DNA of 64,000 nt, taken from NCBI RefSeq assembly GCF_022348185.1, contig NZ_JAKRFD010000009.1, positions 1-64,000 of the forward strand. Reading direction: 5' to 3'. How positions within the stretch are numbered: the first letter of the stretch is position 1; each line of letters opens with the position of its first letter. Source of the DNA: Epibacterium sp. Ofav1-8. GTDB lineage: Bacteria > Pseudomonadota > Alphaproteobacteria > Rhodobacterales > Rhodobacteraceae. Below, in pieces: positions 8,224-16,943 of the stretch. The notes beneath the pieces are model-generated. The model was given only the letters and a program-made list of their open reading frames with translations. It made no database searches and was not told the DNA's origin. A program made the translations under genes and the position numbers.

Positions 8224-11200
8224 GTGAACAGATTTGCATTCCACTACGAAAAGCTGACGGTCAGCTCCGAGACCGGCAAGGTCTTTGCCGACCCGAAACA
8301 GATACGCCGGCGGCGCCTGCTGCAAGCGGTGATCTTGCTTCTTGCCGTCGCGCTGGCCTGGCTCGCACTGTTTCTGAACGGCGCCCTGTCCTGGCAAACC
8401 GCGTTCCAGGATGTCAGTGCCTATTGGTCCCGAGAGGATCGTCGGGACCCACTGGAGACGTTTGACCGGACGCTGCCCCCGGATGTGCAGCTCGCATCTC
8501 TTGCAGCGGCACCGAAACGTGACACGCGTTGTGCCCCGACCGAGCAGCCCTATTTTGCCGCCATGGCGGATGCGGCAGCGCCGGTGGTCTTTGCCCATGT
8601 GCCCAGCACCTATGACTGGGCGCACCTGTCCCTGCCCGACAGCTGCGAACAGATCGGGGTCCTGGTACCGGACTGGCTGCGTATCGAAGCAGACGCCAAC
8701 GGCCCGGCTCTCACCCTCGAAAGCGCCGAAAGCCGCGTGATGGTGGAGGACTTCCGGGCGCAATCCGCCGCCACACCGGACCTGATGCCAACGGTCATGA
8801 TTGATCCCGGCCCGCGGAAAGAGGCCTTTTTCACCGCGTTGAGCACGCCGGGCACCGCCACGCGCATGGCGTCCGAGCTCGCCACGACGCTGACCCTGCT
8901 CTATGCGCAGGGGGCCTGCCTGAACATCCTTGACTTCAACGAAGCGGACCTGCCCCGGCTGCTGCCCTTCTTTGAAACGCTGGCAAACCGGTTTGACGCA
9001 GACGGTTTCACGGCCTGCCTGATCCTGAGCGGGACCGACGCCCTGTGGCGGACCCCGGAGGCCACAGATCTGTTCGACACCGTCATCCTGAAGCTCTTTC
9101 ACGAACCCTGGGTCGGTGCGGCACCTGCACCGCTGGCGCCTGATGCCTGGTTCGCGGACACGGCAAAAGCAGCCGCAGAGACACTCGGCAAGGACAAACT
9201 GGTGGTCGCGCTTGGCAGCTTTGCCGTTGAATGGACCTCCGGGGTGCCGATGCCGCGGACGATGCCATACGCAGAGGCCATGGACAGAATTGCGGCCACA
9301 GGCGCAAAGCTGCGCTACAGCGCGAAGGTCTCTGGCAGTCTCAGCTCCTTTCGGGATGCAAACGGGCGTCAGCACAAAATCTGGCTGCAGGACGCAGCAT
9401 CCATACAAAACCAGCTCGCCACGCTGACCGACCTGGGGATCGCCAGCACCGGCATCTGGTCGCTCGGCCAAGAAGACCCCGGCGTCTGGACGGTGTTGCG
9501 AAACCGCGGCAGCTCCGCCGATGAACTGAGCGCAGCGCTGGCGCTGGTGCAGCTGAAAAACTTTGTCCAATACTCCGGCGAAGGGGCGTTTCTGAAACTC
9601 AAGCAGCGGCTCTCTCCGGGCATTCGGCAAGTGCGTATCGATGACGAAACCGGGCGGGTGACAGCGCAGAGCTACGACCTGATGCCCCGCCCCTACGCGC
9701 TTGAACGCTATGGCAAACCCGAAGGCAAACAGGTGGCGTTGACCTTTGACGACGGCCCGCATCCTGAGTTTTCGCCACAGGTGCTTGATATCCTCGAGGC
9801 GGAATCCGTACCGGCAGCGTTCTTTGTCACCGGATCTGCGGTGATGGAAGCGCCGGATGTGCTGCGCCGCATCGTCGACGAGGGGCACGAGATCGGGGCG
9901 CACACGTTTTCGCACCCGCGAATGGACCAGATCTCGCGAACCCGTGTCGATCTGGAGTTCTCGCTGCTCGACAAAATCATTGCCGGTGCAGTCGGACGCA
10001 AGGCCATGCTCTATCGTGAACCGTTCCAGCGCAGCGGCGGCCCGATCAGCGCCGCCCGCGTCGCGTCACTGGAACCGGCCCTGGACCGGGGACTGGAAGT
10101 CGTGGGCATGGATATCGTCCCGCGCGACTGGGACGGCTGGAGCGCGCGCGAGATCGCGGATTTCGTCATCTCCGAAGTACAGAACGATCGCGGCAACATG
10201 ATCCTTCTGCATGACGGTGGCAAAGACCGTTCCGCAACGGTCAAGGCACTGCCGCTCATCATTGCCGGGCTGCGCGACGAGGGATACAGCTTTACCACGC
10301 TGGCGAACCTGGCAAACACCACACGCGCCGACATCATGCCGGTGGCCGAGGGTGGATATCAGACGCTTGACCGGGTGTCGTTTTCCATGGTCGCCTGGAT
10401 GCGCCATGCGGTCGTGACCGCCTTCTGGGTGGCGCTGGCCATCGGCATCACCCGGTCGCTGGCCGTGCTTGTCCTCTCGATCCTGAACTGGCGCGGGCGC
10501 CGTCCCGTCAGCCTCGTGGAACCGCGCGTTGCCGTCATCATCCCGGCCCACAACGAGGAAAAGGTGATCCGCACCTGTATCGAAAGCGTCCGCGCCAGCG
10601 ACTATCGCAATCTGGAGATCATCGTGGTGGATGACGGGTCTTCGGACAACACGCTGACAGAAGTGTTCCGCTTCAGCCACAAACAGGACGTGCGCCTGAT
10701 TTCCCAGCCCAATCAGGGCAAGTGGAGCGCATTGAACCGGGCCCTGCTGAACGTCGACGCCGAGATCGTGGTCTGCATCGATGCCGACACCCAGATCGAG
10801 CGCAGCGCGATCCGTCATCTGGTCAAACAGTTCAACGACCCGAAGGTCGGCGCGGTCGCGGGCAAGATCATGGCCGGCAACAAGGTCAATCTGCTGACCC
10901 GGCTGCAAGCGTTCGAATACGCCACCTCGCAAAATGTCGACCGCCGGGCCTTCGATCTGATCAATGGCATCCTCGTCGTGCCCGGTGCATTGGGCGCCTG
11001 GCGGCGCTCCGCGCTGCGCAAGGCCGGGCTGTTCAGCGACGCCACCATGACCGAAGACACCGACCTGACCATTCAGGTCAACCGGGCCGGATACCGCGTC
11101 GTCTACGAGCCCCGCGCCCGCGGCTACACCGAAGTCCCCGAGCGCATCGGCCAATTGCTCAAGCAGCGGCTGCGCTGGTCGTTTGGCATGTTCCAAAGCG

Positions 11201-11640
11201 CATGGAAGCACAAACGTGCCGTTTTCGAAGGCCGCATGGTCGGGCTGATCTCCATTCCCGACATGTTTATCTTCGGCTACCTCTTTCCGCTTCTGGCACC
11301 GATCGCTGATCTGTTTGTGCTGGTCCTGCTCTACAACATGGTGGCCGGTGGCTGGGGCGAGCTTGACACCACGCTTGCCGCCCAGCCCACGCATTACCTT
11401 TGGGCCTATCTCACCCTCCCGGCCCTCGAGATCCTGATCGCCGCATTTGCGCTGGCGCGAGACGAAGATGAGAGCCTCTGGTCCTTGCTGCTGTTCCCGA
11501 TCCATCGTGTGTTCTACCGTCCGCTGCTGTATTACTCGGTTATCCGGGCGATCCTGCGCGCGGTGACCGGGCGCCTTGCGAGCTGGGGAACACAGAAACG
11601 ACTGGGACGCGACTACAGCCTCGCGACGGGGGGCGCATGA
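8224..11640 (+). CDS. Trifunctional GH18-like / polysaccharide deacetylase / GT2 exopolysaccharide synthase
   Basis: Membrane protein of 1138 residues from a GTG at 8224 with CGGGGAG 8 nt upstream. A cytoplasmic N-tail is followed by one TM segment (about 38-58) and a GH18-chitinase-like domain (about 95-430) whose catalytic area reads NILDFNEADL and looks degenerate. A NodB deacetylase domain follows (LTFDDGPHPEF near 506-516, HTFSHP, REPF). After a second TM comes a GT2 domain: VIIPAHNEE near 770, VVDDGSSD, CIDADTQ, MTEDTD and QRLRWSFG near 980, the processive synthase motifs. C-terminal TM helices close the protein. The likely product is an extruded, partly deacetylated amino-sugar polymer. 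The stop overlaps the next gene as ATGA. Confidence 0.88.
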   Translation: MNRFAFHYEKLTVSSETGKVFADPKQIRRRRLLQAVILLLAVALAWLALFLNGALSWQTAFQDVSAYWSREDRRDPLETFDRTLPPDVQLASLAAAPKRDTRCAPTEQPYFAAMADAAAPVVFAHVPSTYDWAHLSLPDSCEQIGVLVPDWLRIEADANGPALTLESAESRVMVEDFRAQSAATPDLMPTVMIDPGPRKEAFFTALSTPGTATRMASELATTLTLLYAQGACLNILDFNEADLPRLLPFFETLANRFDADGFTACLILSGTDALWRTPEATDLFDTVILKLFHEPWVGAAPAPLAPDAWFADTAKAAAETLGKDKLVVALGSFAVEWTSGVPMPRTMPYAEAMDRIAATGAKLRYSAKVSGSLSSFRDANGRQHKIWLQDAASIQNQLATLTDLGIASTGIWSLGQEDPGVWTVLRNRGSSADELSAALALVQLKNFVQYSGEGAFLKLKQRLSPGIRQVRIDDETGRVTAQSYDLMPRPYALERYGKPEGKQVALTFDDGPHPEFSPQVLDILEAESVPAAFFVTGSAVMEAPDVLRRIVDEGHEIGAHTFSHPRMDQISRTRVDLEFSLLDKIIAGAVGRKAMLYREPFQRSGGPISAARVASLEPALDRGLEVVGMDIVPRDWDGWSAREIADFVISEVQNDRGNMILLHDGGKDRSATVKALPLIIAGLRDEGYSFTTLANLANTTRADIMPVAEGGYQTLDRVSFSMVAWMRHAVVTAFWVALAIGITRSLAVLVLSILNWRGRRPVSLVEPRVAVIIPAHNEEKVIRTCIESVRASDYRNLEIIVVDDGSSDNTLTEVFRFSHKQDVRLISQPNQGKWSALNRALLNVDAEIVVCIDADTQIERSAIRHLVKQFNDPKVGAVAGKIMAGNKVNLLTRLQAFEYATSQNVDRRAFDLINGILVVPGALGAWRRSALRKAGLFSDATMTEDTDLTIQVNRAGYRVVYEPRARGYTEVPERIGQLLKQRLRWSFGMFQSAWKHKRAVFEGRMVGLISIPDMFIFGYLFPLLAPIADLFVLVLLYNMVAGGWGELDTTLAAQPTHYLWAYLTLPALEILIAAFALARDEDESLWSLLLFPIHRVFYRPLLYYSVIRAILRAVTGRLASWGTQKRLGRDYSLATGGA

Positions 11641-14195
11641 AACGCCGGCACTTTTTGAAAACCGTGGCCGCCAGCGCTGGCCTGATGCCGATCCGGAGCC
11701 TCGCCTCCGATTTCCTCGGCGCCGTCGCCCCCCAGAGCTATCCGGTCATTTCGGGCATCGATTCCCGCACCGCTGTGCCGCAATTGATTGCGGTTCTGGA
11801 TGCGTTCTGGGAGCGCAACATCCCCGTCACATGCCTGGTGCACCCCTTTGACGAGACCGGCCGCGCCCTGGATGGCAACCATGCGCTGTCGCGTCTGCTG
11901 TCCGGCTATGTTCTGGGGGGCAGCGGTATCGAAATCGCGCCGTTCGTGCCGGACCTGGCAAGTCTGTCGCCGCATTTTCAGGCGCGCGCGGCCCACGACG
12001 CGCTGGCCGCGCTGATGCAGATGCTGCGCCCTGCAGAACAGGCCCGCTCCGCCCCGGTTCCGATCCAGACCATCGCCTGTCATGAGGCACCCCGCCCCGC
12101 CTCTCCGGAAGCGGTGCGGACGGCCGGCCTGATCAATGTGCTGGTCATTCCGGACCACAGCGCCCCCACGCGGTCCCAAACCTGGGACAATGGCGTCGTG
12201 CGGTTGTTCGGCGGCTTCCGCAGCCGGATTGACGCGCATCCTGCACCGCCCTTTGAAGAGGCCACCACACAGACCATCCACTATCTGTCGGCGCCGTCGT
12301 TTTCGCGCCTGCCGATGGCAGAGGTTATTCCCGCTGCGGCCAACTTCGCAGAGACGCTCGCGGATCAGGAACTCGAGGGGCGCTTTTCACTGCTGCCGCT
12401 TGCCGACCTGCAACTGCGTGACAATTACCAATTCCGCAGGCTGGTCAGCCTTCATATCCTCGAACCGCTGCCCGAAGAGACCACCGCCCAGGCGGGCTTT
12501 GCGGCTCTGACGGCGCGACTTGACGCGCTTGAAATACCCTTCACGGTGGGGCCGGATCGCGGTGACACCAAAGACAGTGTCGAAACCGGACTTTGGATAC
12601 CGCTGGAGCGCGGTGCCACCGATGAGGAAGCGCAGGAGGGATGGCCGCCGCCCCATCCGATCGAATTTCTCGCGTCCGACCACAGCACCGGCATCCGCAC
12701 CACCCGGCCCCTGACCACCGGCATCGCTGTCCGGTTCCCCACCGGACCAAACGCGGCAGCCGGCCTGGCTGCCGACGGCGCGCTCACTCTGCCCTTGCGG
12801 CGCCTTTCTACGCCTGTCAGCGCAGCCGGCGTGGCACAGGCCTTTGCTGGCATCCGAGATCTCTGCGTGCAGATTTCTCCGGCGCCCTTTGCCTCGGCCG
12901 TCGCCCTGCGCGAGTTGAGTGATAAACTGTCCGCCCTGAAGGCCGACACGGTCACGACGTTCCAATCCCTGCCGGAACGTGCGCGCCTGCTCGCGCCCAG
13001 GGGGCCGATCCCCACCCGACACCGACGGGTCGCCGCTGCGCAGCCGGGATTGCTGACCCGGCACCCTCGTGACACGGCGCCAACCCGCGAAGAGCTGCTG
13101 GAGGATGCGCAGGTCGCCTGGCGCTATATTGAACGGTTCACCCATCCCGAAACCGGTCTGTGCCCGGCGACGGTGAATTTCTCCCCCGGCGGCCGGCTGC
13201 ATGAAACCGTCACCATGTGGGACGTGGGCAGTCAGATAAATGCACTGGTCGCGGCAAAGCAGATCGGCCTGATCGACGCCAACCAGCATGACACGGCCAT
13301 TCGCCGCATTCTGCCCAATATCGTCGGACGCGTTTCACAGGATCGGCGCCTGCCGCAAGGCTGGATCCGGACCGATAGGCTAAAGTGGGGCAACAAGAAC
13401 TTCGACGGGTGCGACGCCGGTCGGCTCCTGGCAGCCTTGGACAATCTGCGCCGGCACAGCACCTTTGGCGATGAGCTAAAGGAACTGATCGCGAATTACG
13501 ACCTCGACAAGGTCATTTTCGACGGCGAGATCCACTCGGTCATCGACGGCACGCTCAAGTCGACGATCGTGTCCCATTGCGCCCACTACGCCGCCCTGGC
13601 GTTTCGGCGCTGGGGGCTGGAGGTGCGTTCACCCTATGAGGTCTTCGCCGGTCGATCCGCCACCGACGGCCAGATGGCGCTACTGGAAGCCGCCGCCAGA
13701 ATTGGCCCCTTTGGTGCGGAGCCATTGCTGCTCGAGGCCATGGAGCTCGGCATGTCGCCGGAAAGCGCCTATCTTGCTGATGTCCTGTTTTCGACACAGA
13801 TCGAGGAGTATCAGGACAGCGGCCGGTTGATCTGTGTATCAGAAGGCCCCATCGACCGCAGCCCGTGGTTTCTGTACCAGGGCCTGCAGCTGGACGCGCC
13901 GACGCGCACCTGGGCAATGGACACGGTCGGCCGCGAACCCGAGTACAGAACGCCCGAGTTCGCCAGATCCCACCTCGCCGTCAGCAGCAAAGCCGCCTAT
14001 CTGTGGTCGGCGTATCAGCCGCACGCCTATTCCGACCGGTTGCGCAACTTTGTACGTGCCACCGCAAAGACGGAGAACGGGTTTTCCTCCAGTATCTTTG
14101 TGGAAACAGGGCAAGCCACGAAGCAGTATTCCGACCTCAACACCAACAGCATCATACTCCAGGGGATCGCGCATCATTTGAACGCGTTGGGATGA
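11637..14195 (+). CDS. Tat-exported DUF3131 protein, exopolysaccharide-associated
   Basis: An 852-residue protein with the twin-arginine signal KRRHFLKTVAASAGL at its start, so it is probably exported folded. Residues about 35-170 resemble a NodB/DUF2334-like deacetylase fold without clear metal residues (IPVTCLVHPFDETGR). The C-terminal half, from about 480, is a DUF3131 domain: REELLEDAQVAWRYIERF, TMWDVGSQINALVAAKQIG, and later residues of an alpha/alpha-barrel glucoamylase-like fold. It is coupled to the upstream synthase by an ATGA overlap, so it likely trims, modifies or guides the polymer. The enzymatic activity is unknown. Confidence 0.8.
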   Translation: MKRRHFLKTVAASAGLMPIRSLASDFLGAVAPQSYPVISGIDSRTAVPQLIAVLDAFWERNIPVTCLVHPFDETGRALDGNHALSRLLSGYVLGGSGIEIAPFVPDLASLSPHFQARAAHDALAALMQMLRPAEQARSAPVPIQTIACHEAPRPASPEAVRTAGLINVLVIPDHSAPTRSQTWDNGVVRLFGGFRSRIDAHPAPPFEEATTQTIHYLSAPSFSRLPMAEVIPAAANFAETLADQELEGRFSLLPLADLQLRDNYQFRRLVSLHILEPLPEETTAQAGFAALTARLDALEIPFTVGPDRGDTKDSVETGLWIPLERGATDEEAQEGWPPPHPIEFLASDHSTGIRTTRPLTTGIAVRFPTGPNAAAGLAADGALTLPLRRLSTPVSAAGVAQAFAGIRDLCVQISPAPFASAVALRELSDKLSALKADTVTTFQSLPERARLLAPRGPIPTRHRRVAAAQPGLLTRHPRDTAPTREELLEDAQVAWRYIERFTHPETGLCPATVNFSPGGRLHETVTMWDVGSQINALVAAKQIGLIDANQHDTAIRRILPNIVGRVSQDRRLPQGWIRTDRLKWGNKNFDGCDAGRLLAALDNLRRHSTFGDELKELIANYDLDKVIFDGEIHSVIDGTLKSTIVSHCAHYAALAFRRWGLEVRSPYEVFAGRSATDGQMALLEAAARIGPFGAEPLLLEAMELGMSPESAYLADVLFSTQIEEYQDSGRLICVSEGPIDRSPWFLYQGLQLDAPTRTWAMDTVGREPEYRTPEFARSHLAVSSKAAYLWSAYQPHAYSDRLRNFVRATAKTENGFSSSIFVETGQATKQYSDLNTNSIILQGIAHHLNALG

Positions 14196-14239
14196 TCCCC
14201 GGGAGTGTCAGGCGGTTTTGATCCCCAGTCCAGAGCCAA

Positions 14240-14869
14240 TCAGAACGTCCGGCATCCGGTTGCTGAAATTTCACCAGCGAACACCGGATAGCCGGGGCGC
14301 GGGTTCAAGATCACGGGCTGAATCCCCGTGATGTGCCGCATGCAGGCATCAACAGAGGCTTCGTCATAGCCCCGCCCGCCCACATAGATGTCGATCCAGT
14401 CGTGCCCTTTGTGGCCACTGTGGCAGGGGCCCTCCTGGGGCCGAGGACCATCCCCGCACAGATCCTCCACAATGGCGTATTTACGCAGCCGCTCGATATA
14501 AAAGCGGGTTCCAGCGGGGTAATCCATGATGCTGCGCCCGCCCCTCTTGACGTGACCAACTGCAAGTGTGACGGGATCGTCATAGGTCCCCACCCCACCC
14601 GCGGACCGATGGATCACCGGACGCGCAATCTGGGCAGAGCCACGGGGGGTGTTGTCCCAGTAGCTGTAGCCGGTCAGAAACGCGTTCATGATTTGTTCTT
14701 GATGCGGTGCCACTGTCGCGCGGGTCAGGTTCGGCAAATCATCTTGCACGCTCAGGCGGGTGCTGACGCGATTGACAGAGTTGCCGTCAAAACTGCGCGT
14801 GCTCCCACACGCGGAAACGGAGGCCACCGCCAAGATGGCCATTACAGATTTAAAAATATCACTCGTCAT
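14240..14869 (-). CDS. Lipoprotein with a DPBB-like domain
   Basis: A 209-residue protein from an ATG at 14869 (AGGATGG upstream). A hydrophobic signal ends in the lipobox VSAC, so it is probably lipid-anchored. The mature part contains GGVGTYDDPVTLAV, DYPAGTRFYIERL, KYAIVEDLCGD and HDWIDIYVGGRG, an arrangement I know from secreted double-psi beta-barrel proteins of fungi (GTYxDPxT, PxGTRFY, YxIVEDxC, hDLWVGG). Two Asp and several Cys are placed as in that group. Function is unknown; cell-wall or polysaccharide binding is plausible. An in-frame ATG 19 codons upstream lacks the signal-peptide arrangement and was not used. It is convergent with the DUF3131 gene. Confidence 0.7.
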   Translation of the reverse strand: MTSDIFKSVMAILAVASVSACGSTRSFDGNSVNRVSTRLSVQDDLPNLTRATVAPHQEQIMNAFLTGYSYWDNTPRGSAQIARPVIHRSAGGVGTYDDPVTLAVGHVKRGGRSIMDYPAGTRFYIERLRKYAIVEDLCGDGPRPQEGPCHSGHKGHDWIDIYVGGRGYDEASVDACMRHITGIQPVILNPRPGYPVFAGEISATGCRTF

Positions 14870-15162
14870 TTCACCATCCTGCTCAGTAGGAACACTGTTC
14901 TGAGCATTCGTCATGCCCAGACCCATGTCCCGCAGATTGGGAAATATTGCTTAACAGAGTACTAAACTTAAAATTGTATAAAGTCCAAGTTTATTAAAAT
15001 TGAGACTATATGCACGCCAATTATCATCGCACAGGTTTCCATCGCAAGACAGCCCACCCCATTCAGTGAGTTCGTCGGGCAAAGAAATGAGACTGGCCAC
15101 AAGATAACGCTCTGAAAAACCGAGAGTACGCGCCGATATTTCAGGCGGGGTGAATCCGGGTC

Positions 15163-15663
15163 CTACGTCGGAAACCCGAAATCGAGCACGATCGCCCAAA
15201 TATCCCGATTGACCGCGTGCAGGCTTTCGATGGCGTGTTCGATTCCCGCAATGGCTGTATCGTCGACATCTTCCGTCTGGCCAATTTTCAGCTTGTCCTT
15301 GCGATCCGCGATCCGCATCAGGATGGTCCGGGTTGTGCCGGCATCCTTGTCGAACGAGTAGATGCAGTGGTTGTAGCGATTGCGTAGCGCGGATTGCCGC
15401 ATCATGTCGCGCGTCGCCGAAAGCACGCGCCGTCGCAACTCCGGATCAACATGCTCCAGTTTCACCAGGCGCTCCACCAGTTCGACCCGCGCGCGTGTCG
15501 TATTCAGGGTCAGGAACACCACCAGCGCGGTTTCCGTATCGGTTCCGATCAGCCCGGCGATCAGATGGATCAACACGCTCTCGGTATTGGTCCACGTGTA
15601 GTTGAGGCGCCCCACCTGCATCAGCAACTGCGAGAAATGGGGATCGCCCTCTTGTGGTGTCAT
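15163..15663 (-). CDS. Conserved-looking hypothetical protein coupled to the LuxR regulator
   Basis: I do not recognise this 166-residue protein. It is soluble, mostly helical by composition, with an amphipathic first half (FSQLLMQVGRLNYTWTNTES, then an Ile/Leu-rich stretch) and a basic middle (RRRVLSATRDMMRQSALRNR). There are no TM segments, signal peptide or metal motif. Its ATG overlaps the stop of the LuxR-type gene as ATGA, so the two are made together; it may be a partner or modulator of that regulator. The AT-rich 294 bp between this gene and the lipoprotein gene show no convincing gene. Confidence 0.6.
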   Translation of the reverse strand: MTPQEGDPHFSQLLMQVGRLNYTWTNTESVLIHLIAGLIGTDTETALVVFLTLNTTRARVELVERLVKLEHVDPELRRRVLSATRDMMRQSALRNRYNHCIYSFDKDAGTTRTILMRIADRKDKLKIGQTEDVDDTAIAGIEHAIESLHAVNRDIWAIVLDFGFPT

Positions 15664-16319
15664 ACCCCGCCCGAAGCACGGCTGAGAAAGACGCCGGCCG
15701 CCTCCGTCCGATTGCGCACACCAAGTTTCTTGATGATATGATGCATGTGCAGCTTGACCGTATGTTCAGAGAGATCGAGATCAACTGCGATCAGCTTGTT
15801 CTGTTTGCCACTTGCGACCAGCTCCAGGATTTCGCGCTCTCTTGGCGTCAGCCGGTTTGCCTTGCGGCTCGGCATCGAGAGCGTGGCGGCCGGGACAGCT
15901 TCTCCCTGTCGCGTCAGGAACACCTGCGGCACGCAGCATTGGCCCAGGAACAGCAGCCGCAGCATCGACGCCCAGCAATCATACTGCAGGTTCATCGGCA
16001 GAAAGCCGAAGCGACCGACATCATCGCGGGCCTGGATCTGATCCAGAAACCTCAGCGCCAGATCTTCATCGAGATAGGCCAGCGCCACACGTTCCGCCGG
16101 GCATCGCTCCAGGTTGTCCACCCCGCCGCTGTCCACGCCGGCAAACACTTCCTGCTCGATCAGCGCCAGCTTGATCGGACCGGGGTGTATCACCTCCAGC
16201 TCGTCTACGGCCTGCACGCGTATTATTTCAGTTCCGGGAAATTCCAATTTAATAAGCTCTTCGCATTTCGCGGACACGGTGAGCCCGTTGCCGACAATGG
16301 CAATACATACAGTATTCAT
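15660..16319 (-). CDS. LuxR-family transcriptional regulator
   Basis: A 219-residue protein from an ATG at 16319 with GGAGG 8 nt upstream; a longer in-frame start at 16382 lacks such a site. The C-terminus is a clear LuxR/FixJ helix-turn-helix: LTPREREILELVASGKQNKL, then LSEHTVKLHMHHIIKKLGVR. The N-terminal part is receiver-like in layout but lacks an obvious phospho-acceptor cluster, as in CsgD/VpsT-type biofilm regulators. It is divergent from the repeat-protein gene across a 624-bp AT-rich region, so it is the natural candidate to control the matrix genes on either side. The ligand or signal is unknown. Confidence 0.85.
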   Translation of the reverse strand: MNTVCIAIVGNGLTVSAKCEELIKLEFPGTEIIRVQAVDELEVIHPGPIKLALIEQEVFAGVDSGGVDNLERCPAERVALAYLDEDLALRFLDQIQARDDVGRFGFLPMNLQYDCWASMLRLLFLGQCCVPQVFLTRQGEAVPAATLSMPSRKANRLTPREREILELVASGKQNKLIAVDLDLSEHTVKLHMHHIIKKLGVRNRTEAAGVFLSRASGGV

Positions 16320-16943
16320 AATGGCAGCCTCCAAATCGCACTCAGACACATGGGTCATACTTCTGACCCTGGCTCCCAGCACATGCTCGGAGCCTCAACT
16401 CATTAAGCTATTCAGGCGATTTCCCTCACGTCACCATTAACATTTCATAAACCATTTGGGCAAGCTGAGATGTGTTAACTGACTGTTTAAACTCACCAAT
16501 CACAAAGCTAAGCTTATGATCTAGCGTCAAATTTACGAAAATTGAAATCTTGGCGATTTGACATTGTTTAATCTAAAAGCGAATCCCACCCGAGTTGACT
16601 TCTCGCAAAAGTTGCGTCTGGGTTTACAGAGAATCAATCCGACACCGCTCCGAAAGATATAGATCTTCGCCCGGAAAGAATCGCGTTTTTGCAAAAGTTC
16701 AATGCCTTGGCGGTCAATGCCGGCCCTGATCCTTCGGCTAGCTAGTTCGCTTTCCTGCTCTGCGTCAGTCTGATCCTGCACCCTCTTTCTGGGTGCTCGG
16801 CGCCGGTTCCCTCACATTATTCAGGCCGGACCGACAGGGAGGCCGGGGTTTGTTCCTCGCCTTTAATCAACCGCCCGGGAAATGGCCGCTTTACAGATGA
16901 CGCGCGGCAGGATCGGGCCTTCGACATAGAAGGAATTTCAATC
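16320..16943. other. 624-bp divergent regulatory region between the LuxR gene and the matrix-protein genes
   Basis: No convincing gene. The stretch at 16390-16620 is much more AT-rich than its surroundings (for instance TTAACATTTCATAAACC, GTGTTAACTGACTGTTTAAAC, TTTGACATTGTTTAATC) and should hold the promoters of both divergent units. A TTGACA at 16558-16563 could be a -35 for the rightward gene. The last 250 bp are GC-rich and probably form a long leader. The ribosome site AGAAGGA precedes the ATG at 16944. Confidence 0.6.

Noticed and set aside
8000-8227. 75-codon plus-strand frame before the synthase
   Set aside because: No good ribosome site; it covers the inverted repeat and leader and overlaps the synthase start.
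8041-9915. 624-codon open frame on the minus strand
   Set aside because: Opposite the well-supported trifunctional synthase; no domain motifs, and composition typical of the antisense of GC-rich genes.
14951-15199. 82-codon minus-strand frame downstream of the unknown regulator partner
   Set aside because: Overlaps the end of that gene, has no ribosome site and no recognisable pattern; treated as intergenic.
16533-16781. 82-codon minus-strand frame in the 624-bp divergent region
   Set aside because: Lies in AT-rich regulatory DNA, with no ribosome site and unlike-protein composition.
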